NCBI GenBank assembly: GCA_023954795.1
Contig: JAGSHA010000165.1
Coordinates: 1 to 7,004 of the forward strand
Direction: 5' to 3'
DNA: 7,004 nucleotides
DNA from: Oceanospirillaceae bacterium
GTDB taxonomy: Bacteria > Pseudomonadota > Gammaproteobacteria > Pseudomonadales > Balneatricaceae
The translations under genes were made by a program, and so were the position numbers. Position 1 is the first letter of the stretch. Each line of letters begins with the position of its first letter. The notes below the pieces were generated by a model that was not told the origin of the DNA, did no database searches, and saw only the letters and a list, made by a program, of their open reading frames with translations. This document shows positions 1 through 4,716 of this stretch, piece by piece.

Positions 1-219
1 ATGCAGAGGCTGATCACTGGCCAGCACAAATACTTTGATGCTTTGCCCGTTAGGCCAGCGTTGAGTATGCATGCCAAACACCGCAAGCAGCGACTGGCGG
101 CTTAATGATCTTTCTATAACAGAAGCGTGCGTGATAACGACGGGGGTATCCGAGGCGGGAACAGCAGACATCTGCAAGCAGATAAAAAAAACAAGTGCCC
201 TGATGATATACCGGAGCAT
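1..219 (-). CDS. PstS/PBP-like phosphate-binding-family protein, N-terminal part only
   Basis: This is the first 73 codons of a minus-strand gene; the rest lies beyond the left edge. The product begins MLRYIIRALVFFICLQ, a basic then hydrophobic signal peptide, with a likely cleavage after V-P-A near residue 22, so the protein should be periplasmic or lipid-anchored. The mature start has a short strand (TPVVITHASV), then SLSRQSLLAVF and RWPNGQSIKVFVL. This order of 'S-L-S-R-x-x-L-x-x-[IV]-F' followed by 'x-R-W-x-[ND]-G-x-x-[IV]' is typical of the short PstS-like substrate-binding proteins annotated as phosphate ABC transporter substrate-binding proteins. The frame stays open upstream, with in-frame ATGs at 249 and 261; 219 was chosen because the signal peptide then starts directly. 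None of the three has a strong Shine-Dalgarno; the 249 ATG has a weak GGAA. The ligand is a family-level inference. Confidence 0.7.
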   Translation of the reverse strand, partial: MLRYIIRALVFFICLQMSAVPASDTPVVITHASVIERSLSRQSLLAVFGMHTQRWPNGQSIKVFVLASDQPLH

Positions 220-458
220 CGTGTGACACGAAAGGATCCATACTCTCATACGAATTTCCATTGCTGCTATATCTGGGAAATGAGTCGTCCATAAACTCAA
301 AAAAGTATAGAACGTATTTTTGCACTTGCCGCAAATCCGGCTGTTGAGAATAGATAATACATGATCTGAACCATGGTTGGCGGGTATGTATAGGGCAGAA
401 GCTATAGTTAAGCATAGTTTTGCACCGCAGAATTCCCTGAGATTCAGAGGTATCTATT

Positions 459-773
459 ATGACTAGTTGGCAGGATATATGTGCACTAAGCGACTTGCCT
501 CCAGACAACCGGATGGTCATCCCTGTAGGCAATATCAGTTTATTGCTGATCAATGTAAGTGGAGAGATTTTTGCCGTTGAGAATTTATGTCCTCATGATG
601 GCGGCAAACTTCATGAAGGGCCTGTAGAGGGTACAGAAGTCATCTGCCCGCGCCACGGTGCGCGCTTTTGCTTACGTACAGGCGAAGTGCTTGCACCGCC
701 TGCAACAGAAGATATTGATAGTTTTCCGACCCGCATCAAAGCCTCACGTATTGAAGTATTTATTCCGGGATAA
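459..773 (+). CDS. Small Rieske-type [2Fe-2S] ferredoxin
   Basis: This 104-aa soluble protein is about the size of a stand-alone Rieske ferredoxin. The cluster ligands are clear: C44-P-H46 and C63-P-R-H66, sixteen residues between the two pairs, followed by GARFCLRTGEV, where family members usually have 'G-x-x-F-x-x-x-T-G'. The two cysteines and two histidines would hold the cluster, making the protein a one-electron carrier, either as the ferredoxin of a Rieske oxygenase or in a NirD-like role. No oxygenase or reductase partner is in the window. Start: AGAGG at 446-450 sits 8 nt before the ATG. The GST-like gene follows 73 bp downstream on the same strand and may share the transcript. There is no signal peptide or membrane segment, so it should be cytoplasmic. 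The fold is certain; the partner is unknown. Confidence 0.9.
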   Translation: MTSWQDICALSDLPPDNRMVIPVGNISLLLINVSGEIFAVENLCPHDGGKLHEGPVEGTEVICPRHGARFCLRTGEVLAPPATEDIDSFPTRIKASRIEVFIPG

Positions 774-846
774 GAATCATCCTTGTTAATTGTCCGTAGC
801 ATACGATAATGCGGCTTCTTTTGTGACTGAATACAACAGGTTTTCT

Positions 847-1500
847 ATGTCCGCGCGTTCTTTGCCTATCCTGTACTCCTTTCGACGTTGCCCCTACGCC
901 ATGCGTGCCAGGCTTGCATTGGCTTCGACCGACGTTCGGGTGGAGTTGCGTGAAATCGTACTCAGGGATAAACCCGCCGCGATGCTTGTGATCTCCCCCA
1001 AAGCAACCGTGCCGGTATTACAGCTACCAGATGGTCAGGTGGTTGATGAAAGTTACGAGATCATGAAATGGGCGTTAATCCAGGCTGACCCTCAACTCTG
1101 GTTGGGTAGGGACGGAGATCTCATCCAGGCGGCCGACGCGTGGGTGATAGCAAATGATGAGGAATTTAAACCGTGGTTGGATCGCTATAAATATGCAGAT
1201 CGGTATCCAGAACACAGTCCAGAGTACTATCGAGATCAGTGCGAGCTCTGGTTTCGCAAGCTGAACCATCAGTTAGAGATGCATGATGGCTATCTGTTGG
1301 GAGAGCATTTTTCTTTGGCGGATGCGGCATTGCTACCGTTTATCCGACAGTGTGCACACGTTGATAAGTGTTGGTTCGATACAACGCCTTATCACGCACT
1401 GCAGCATTGGTTAGAGCAATTTTTGGTGTCAGAGCTTTTTCAGGTTGTGATGAAAAAATATTCGCCATGGCAGCCTGAAGACTCTGTAATTATTTTTTAA
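847..1500 (+). CDS. Glutathione S-transferase-like protein
   Basis: This is a 217-aa protein with the two-domain GST plan. The N-terminal thioredoxin-like domain (about residues 5-80) opens with LPILYSFRRCPYAMRARLAL; C15 in CPYA is the likely catalytic or mixed-disulfide cysteine, as in beta/omega-type GSTs. V55-P56 in KATVPVL is the cis-proline, and D67-E68-S69 matches the glutathione gamma-glutamyl contact. The C-terminal all-helical domain carries HFSLADAALLPF (about 154-165), the usual N-capping/hydrophobic-staple region. It probably conjugates or deglutathionylates small molecules or proteins in the cytoplasm; the substrate is unknown. Start: the frame extends to a TTG at 790, but ATG 847 has AGG at 838-840 with 6 nt spacing and begins just before the first strand. 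It lies downstream of the Rieske ferredoxin gene on the same strand. Confidence 0.88.
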   Translation: MSARSLPILYSFRRCPYAMRARLALASTDVRVELREIVLRDKPAAMLVISPKATVPVLQLPDGQVVDESYEIMKWALIQADPQLWLGRDGDLIQAADAWVIANDEEFKPWLDRYKYADRYPEHSPEYYRDQCELWFRKLNHQLEMHDGYLLGEHFSLADAALLPFIRQCAHVDKCWFDTTPYHALQHWLEQFLVSELFQVVMKKYSPWQPEDSVIIF

Positions 1501-1534
1501 TAATTGTTCCGATACTTGTCTACACTGCCTGTTC

Positions 1535-1589
1535 AAAGGTGTTGCGTTATATTCATATCGGATAGCCGAATAGAGTCATAACACCTTTT
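1535..1589 (+). terminator. Weak terminator-like inverted repeat after the GST gene
   Basis: AAAGGTGTT (1535-1543) is exactly complementary to AACACCTTT (1580-1588). The 36-nt interval holds a small second hairpin, TCGG-ATAG-CCGA (1558-1569). Only four T residues follow and the loop is long, so this is a poor intrinsic terminator. It is, however, the only dyad close to the GST stop codon and may act as a 3'-end stem. Confidence 0.25.
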
Positions 1590-1615
1590 ACAAGCAGCAA
1601 TTTTTTCATAGAAAG

Positions 1616-1639
1616 ATACATATAATATCAAATATGTAT
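1616..1639 (+). promoter_or_regulatory. Candidate promoter -10 box within a perfect dyad upstream of the chemoreceptor
   Basis: ATACATAT (1616-1623) and ATATGTAT (1632-1639) form a perfect 8-bp inverted repeat with an 8-bp spacer, and a consensus TATAAT (1621-1626) lies across its left arm. No good -35 element sits 16-18 bp upstream (CAATTT at 1598-1603 is the best), so activation or repression through the dyad is plausible. A start near 1632-1634 would give a leader of about 185 nt before the chemoreceptor ATG. The AT-rich composition makes chance occurrence a real alternative. Confidence 0.35.
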
Positions 1640-1674
1640 TATGTACTTTTTGAAATGTGTCGGCCTGTGACTTT

Positions 1675-1731
1675 CAGCCAACTCGATATGCCCAAGTTGA
1701 ATGGTAACTCTTATCGAATTGGTTTAGGCTG
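1675..1731 (+). other. Long imperfect stem in the chemoreceptor leader
   Basis: CCAACTCGATA (1678-1688) pairs with TATCGAATTGG (1712-1722) with a single C/A mismatch. In an alternative register, outer CAGCC (1675-1679) pairs with GGCTG (1727-1731), leaving GGTTTA bulged on the 3' side. A short AGTT/AACT helix (1695-1698 with 1706-1709) can close inside the loop. As RNA this gives a substantial arm of the leader, upstream of the terminator-like hairpin. I do not recognise a known riboswitch; the conserved core of GEMM (c-di-GMP-I) is not evident. Confidence 0.45.
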
Positions 1732-1778
1732 GCGGCGATTTCTGCATATGCATTGGAAATGTCAGAGATCCCTATATT

Positions 1779-1804
1779 AACCCCTTATTTATTAAGGGTT
1801 TTTT
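1779..1804 (+). terminator. Terminator-like hairpin directly before the chemoreceptor ribosome binding site
   Basis: AACCC-c-TTA (1779-1787) pairs with TAAGGGTT (1793-1800) through eight pairs with one bulged C and a five-base loop. A T6 tract (1799-1804) follows. One base later begins the A-rich Shine-Dalgarno region of the chemoreceptor. No promoter can fit downstream, so every chemoreceptor transcript must read through it. It is therefore either an attenuator or a leader hairpin that shapes access to the ribosome binding site. Confidence 0.55.
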
Positions 1805-1807
1805 CAA

Positions 1808-1813
1808 AAGGAG
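1808..1813 (+). promoter_or_regulatory. Shine-Dalgarno that fixes the chemoreceptor start
   Basis: AAGGAG lies 5 nt before ATG 1819. The reading frame itself extends 22 codons further upstream to a TTG at 1753, but that start has no ribosome binding site and its extension runs through the hairpin at 1779-1800. The start at 1819 is therefore strongly preferred. Confidence 0.85.
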
Positions 1814-1818
1814 CTTGT

Positions 1819-3378
1819 ATGAAAGTGCAGACATCCTCCCAGAAGGAAGTTCTGGTTCCAGAGAACGTGCAACTCATCTCGACCACTGACCTAAAGGGCA
1901 AAATTCTGTATGCAAATGATGCCTTTTGCAGTGTTTCTGGATTTTCTCTCGAAGAGCTTAGAAGCAAGCCTCACAATATCGTGCGACACGCGGATATGCC
2001 TAAAGAGGCATTCGGCAATCTATGGGATTCTCTAAAGAACGATCAGGCCTGGCGCGGCATCGTCAAAAACCGGTGCGCTAATGGTGATCATTACTGGGTT
2101 GATGCGTACGTTACGCCGCTGTATGAAAGTGGCGTCAAAGTTGGCTATCAGTCTGTTCGTACACGCCCATCCGATACACAGAAGAGAAAAGCCGAGTCCA
2201 TCTACGCCCTGATCACTCAGGGTAAGCTCAACCGTCTGCTTAACCAAAGCACAATTCACACGTCGGCTTTACTGGTCTCTGCTGGGCTGGTGGCTGTGGG
2301 TAGTGTTGCGAGTTACCTTCTGCAAGGACCGATTACCTCTACGGTTGTCACCGCAATGACAGGGATATCGGTAGCGTCTATCTGGAGCTGGCGTACACGG
2401 AAGATCTCGACTCTGAAAAGCACCGCACAGAATATTGCGTCAAACTCACTGATCAAGCTTATCTACTGTGATTCCAGTGATGAGCTTGGCGATATTCAGC
2501 TGGCAATGACCATGCAGGATGCACGTAACCGCACCGTGCTGGGGCGATTGGCCGATATCAACCAGACAATCAGAAGTGCGGTTGGGCTGACCGATAACGC
2601 AATTAAAAATACCGACAATGGGCTGAGTCGGCAGGACAACGAAACTGATCAGGTTGCCAGTGCCGTAGGCCAGATGGCAAGTGCAACTGAAGAGATTGCA
2701 CTGAACACACAGCAAACGTCTGAAGTCAGCCAGAATGCCTGTTCCGTCACAGAAGATGGACGTACCGCGCTACAAGAAGTGATTAGAAACACCGAAGCTC
2801 TGGCAAAACAGGTCAAGCTGGCGGCGATTACCTCTAAGGAACTTCAATCGCAGGCTGATGAAATCGGAAACGTACTATCAGTGATCAACGAGATTGCTGA
2901 CCAGACCAACCTATTAGCCTTGAACGCTGCGATCGAAGCGGCGAGGGCTGGTGAGCACGGTCGTGGATTTGCGGTGGTGTCTGACGAGGTACGAACACTC
3001 GCGGTCCGCACTCAAAATTCTACGAAAGAAATAAAAGCGGTTATAGAACACGTTCAGGATGCAGTGAACAAAAACGTTCATATTATGCAGGAAAGTGAAG
3101 AAGAAACCGTCAATGTCCTGCAGGCCACGCAGAAAACAGACGATGCGTTTGTAAATGTACAAAGCATGATGGCTGAAGTCTCTGACCGCTGTGCACAGAT
3201 CGCTACGGCATCGGAAGAACAGACCGCTGTGGTGTCTGATATTCATCAGAATATTGGTTCGATCCGTAACCTGTCAGGTGAAAATCGTGAGGCATCCCGC
3301 CAAACCAATGAAGCCAGCCATGAACTACATAAGCTCATGGATCAGCTTGAATCAATGGTTCAGGCTTTCGAAAAATAG
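1819..3378 (+). CDS. aer: Aer-like PAS-domain chemoreceptor (methyl-accepting chemotaxis protein)
   Basis: The product has 519 aa. The N-terminal PAS domain (about residues 13-118) closely follows E. coli Aer: STTDLKGKILYANDAF, SKPHNIVRHADMPKEAF and NGDHYWVDAYVTP. R56, H57 and D59 align with the Aer residues R57, H58 and D60 that are needed for FAD binding. A hydrophobic stretch at about 148-189, broken near P171, is a membrane hairpin with no periplasmic domain, as in Aer. A HAMP-like linker follows, then the coiled-coil signalling domain, whose tip (about 355-400) includes INEIADQTNLLALNAAIEAARAG, the CheA/CheW contact region. There is no CheR pentapeptide at the C-terminus (ends QAFEK). 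It should report redox or oxygen status to the chemotaxis array; a haem cofactor instead of FAD cannot be excluded. It ends at a strong bidirectional terminator shared with the convergent channel gene. Confidence 0.9.
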   Translation: MKVQTSSQKEVLVPENVQLISTTDLKGKILYANDAFCSVSGFSLEELRSKPHNIVRHADMPKEAFGNLWDSLKNDQAWRGIVKNRCANGDHYWVDAYVTPLYESGVKVGYQSVRTRPSDTQKRKAESIYALITQGKLNRLLNQSTIHTSALLVSAGLVAVGSVASYLLQGPITSTVVTAMTGISVASIWSWRTRKISTLKSTAQNIASNSLIKLIYCDSSDELGDIQLAMTMQDARNRTVLGRLADINQTIRSAVGLTDNAIKNTDNGLSRQDNETDQVASAVGQMASATEEIALNTQQTSEVSQNACSVTEDGRTALQEVIRNTEALAKQVKLAAITSKELQSQADEIGNVLSVINEIADQTNLLALNAAIEAARAGEHGRGFAVVSDEVRTLAVRTQNSTKEIKAVIEHVQDAVNKNVHIMQESEEETVNVLQATQKTDDAFVNVQSMMAEVSDRCAQIATASEEQTAVVSDIHQNIGSIRNLSGENREASRQTNEASHELHKLMDQLESMVQAFEK

Positions 3379-3393
3379 CGTCACTTCAATACG

Positions 3394-3432
3394 AAAAAGC
3401 CCCGGTCAGAAGATTGCTGCCGGGGCTTTTTT
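3394..3432. terminator. Strong bidirectional intrinsic terminator
   Basis: AAAAAGCCCCGG (3394-3405) is perfectly complementary to CCGGGGCTTTTT (3420-3431), with a 14-nt loop. The T tract serves the plus-strand chemoreceptor, 15 nt after its stop codon. The A tract at 3394-3398 reads as T on the minus strand and serves the convergent channel gene, which ends at 3473. Confidence 0.95.
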
Positions 3433-3472
3433 ATAGAACCTAAACGTTATAGAAACGACGCTGATTTACGCT

Positions 3473-4291
3473 TCAAACTCTATCTTTATCTTTAGACTGC
3501 TCTTCAATAAGAGCCTTTAACTCATTGATTTGCTTTGAAAGATCGTCAATGGTTAGCTGGCCTTCAGCGAGTGCTTTTTCTCGCTCCTCTTCTGCGTGTT
3601 CGTTTTCCATCACGTTCACCACAATCCCGATCACCATGTTCAGAAACGCGAAGGTGGTCAGGAAAATAAAGGTCAGATAGAACAGCCAGCTGAAGGGATA
3701 GACCTCCATGGTCTCGTACATGACGTCGGTCCAGTCTTCGAATGTCATCACCCGAAACAGTGTCAGCATCGCAATGGATATATCACCCCACAGCACGGGA
3801 TTGATATCAACAAAAAACGACGCACCTACAGCCGCGTAAATGTAAAAAATAATAAACATCAACAGAATCACATAACCCAGCTGTGGTAACGCTTTGATCA
3901 GAGAATTCAGCAGCAACCGCAATTCAGGTACGATGGAGACCATTCTCAGTACCCGGAAGATACGAATCAAACGGCCCACCAGCGCCATTTCACTGTCCTG
4001 AATAGGGATCATGCTGATCACTACGATGAGTGTGTCAAAGAGATTCCAGGGGTCTTTAAAGAAGGCCCGTTTATTTGGCTCTCCCACAAACCGGATGGTA
4101 ATTTCAACCAGGAAGAAAAGTGTAATCGCAGTGTCTAGCCACCCGATCACCATCAGGACGTTTTCCGGGATATCGTAGGTTTTAGCCCCGATCACCAACG
4201 CTGAAAACAAAATGACAGCAACAACAAACAGCTCAAACATACGGTTGGAGCGCAATGCAAAGAAGCGCTCCTGAAGCATCTCAAAGTTCAT
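3473..4291 (-). CDS. Voltage-gated cation channel of the NaChBac/NavBac family
   Basis: The product has 272 aa, the usual size for a single-domain bacterial six-helix channel that assembles as a tetramer in the inner membrane. Helices by residue: S1 about 18-37; S2 47-68 with E63; S3 82-97 with D86; S4 with gating arginines R107, R110, R113 and R116 at every third position; S5 136-160; pore helix 170-182; S6 200-228 with NMVIGIVVNVM. The filter is T183-F-E-D-W-T-D189. This differs from the TLESW-type filter of Na+-selective NaChBac/NavAb by extra acids at the second and last variable positions, suggesting Ca2+ permeability. The C-terminus (229-267) is an acidic neck then a heptad-like stretch (IDDLSKQINELKALIEE), the family's tetramer coiled coil. 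Start: ATG 4291 has only a weak GAG nearby; M5 is an alternative. It is convergent with the chemoreceptor. Confidence 0.92.
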   Translation of the reverse strand: MNFEMLQERFFALRSNRMFELFVVAVILFSALVIGAKTYDIPENVLMVIGWLDTAITLFFLVEITIRFVGEPNKRAFFKDPWNLFDTLIVVISMIPIQDSEMALVGRLIRIFRVLRMVSIVPELRLLLNSLIKALPQLGYVILLMFIIFYIYAAVGASFFVDINPVLWGDISIAMLTLFRVMTFEDWTDVMYETMEVYPFSWLFYLTFIFLTTFAFLNMVIGIVVNVMENEHAEEEREKALAEGQLTIDDLSKQINELKALIEEQSKDKDRV

Positions 4292-4513
4292 AACTCAGTT
4301 TCAATCAATATCAGTGGACATGTCTGGAAAGCGGGATTCTACCTAGACGTTATTGCACATTAAAGTACAACCAAGCCGAGAGGCACTCGCAACGATTAAG
4401 CCGCCAGAATACCGAAAAAACGCTAAGCAATCAGTCAGATTAATGTCTAGGCACCGACACAGAGCTAGATTGTTAGTCAATCGGGGTGATTCATGAGGAG
4501 AAGGGTGAGCTAA

Positions 4514-4675
4514 ATGAGTGATCGATGTAATAGTGCTGCGGTAACGTGTCGCGGCGATCCGCTTGGGCTTGCCCATACGCGTGCAAGCTATGATTCGCCT
4601 GACATGCAAGACGATTCATGTGCAGCGAACTGTTTCAGGCAGGGGAGTAGTGCTGAACTGAATTGCTACAGCTGA
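4514..4675 (+). CDS. Possible small cysteine-containing protein, 53 aa
   Basis: The frame starts MSDRCNSAAVTCRGDP and ends SSAELNCYS, with five cysteines at residues 5, 12, 36, 40 and 51, and no signal peptide or membrane segment. A purine-rich AGGAGAAGGG lies upstream; AAGGG at 4501-4505 is 8 nt before the ATG. A six-codon ORF (ATG at 4492) overlaps that sequence and its TAA immediately precedes the start codon, so coupling is conceivable. I do not recognise the product. Against it: it is short, it has no visible promoter, and it lies antisense to the likely 3' end of the neighbouring minus-strand transcript. It may be a chance frame. Confidence 0.22.
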   Translation: MSDRCNSAAVTCRGDPLGLAHTRASYDSPDMQDDSCAANCFRQGSSAELNCYS

Positions 4676-4715
4676 ACAAAAAAACATCCGAAGAGCATAT
4701 GATTACAACTGCAGC
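4665..4715 (-). other. Inverted repeat at the 3' end of the unknown gene
   Basis: On the minus strand GCTGCAGTTG (4715-4706) can pair with CAGCTGTAGC (4674-4665) over ten positions, including two G-U pairs, starting two bases after the stop codon of the 602-aa gene. A T7 tract (4684-4678) lies inside the loop rather than after the stem, so it is not a standard intrinsic terminator. It could be a 3'-protecting stem; no better terminator is visible for this gene. Confidence 0.25.
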
Positions 4716-4716
4716 G

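Larger units (their letters stand above)
4292..4716. other. Intergenic region between the channel gene and the unknown repeat-protein gene
   Basis: This 425-bp stretch contains no convincing gene. It must hold the minus-strand promoter of the channel, but no good -35/-10 pair is visible. TAGAAT (minus strand, about 4335-4340) is a possible -10 with a poor -35. CCTAGACGTTATT (4342-4354) and ATTAATGTCTAGG (4439-4451) form an imperfect inverted repeat, 11 of 13 matching. A 53-codon ORF with a ribosome binding site is listed separately. An 88-codon minus-strand frame at 4343-4609 has no family features and looks spurious. Confidence 0.5.

Noticed and set aside
50..553. 167-codon minus-strand frame
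   Set aside because: It overlaps the PstS-like gene in another frame and the Rieske ferredoxin antisense. It has no domain features, and the PstS-like frame explains 1-219 better.
1546..1572. FliA (sigma28) promoter suggested by GCCGAATA
   Set aside because: The -10-like element departs from GCCGATAA and no TAAAGTTT-like -35 lies at the right distance.
1728..1748. Sigma54-like TGGC...TGCA upstream of the chemoreceptor
   Set aside because: The GG to GC distance is 13 rather than the strict 12, and the -12 motif lacks TTGC.
1655..1804. c-di-GMP (GEMM) riboswitch before the chemoreceptor
   Set aside because: GEMM elements do occur before chemoreceptor genes, but the conserved core sequences and tetraloop receptor are not visible here.
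3438..4353. Near-identical 13-mers ACCTAAACGTTAT and ACCTAGACGTTAT flanking the channel gene, as if marking an inserted cassette
   Set aside because: A 12-of-13 match between two sites is expected several times by chance in 7 kb. There is no integrase, attC-like structure or other sign of insertion.
4342..4451. Imperfect inverted repeats around CCTAGAC as ends of a miniature element
   Set aside because: The repeats are short and mismatched, no target-site duplication is seen, and the interior has no second copy in the window.
4343..4609. 88-codon minus-strand frame
   Set aside because: It has no ribosome binding site or family features, its composition is unlike the neighbouring genes, and it is a likely chance frame.
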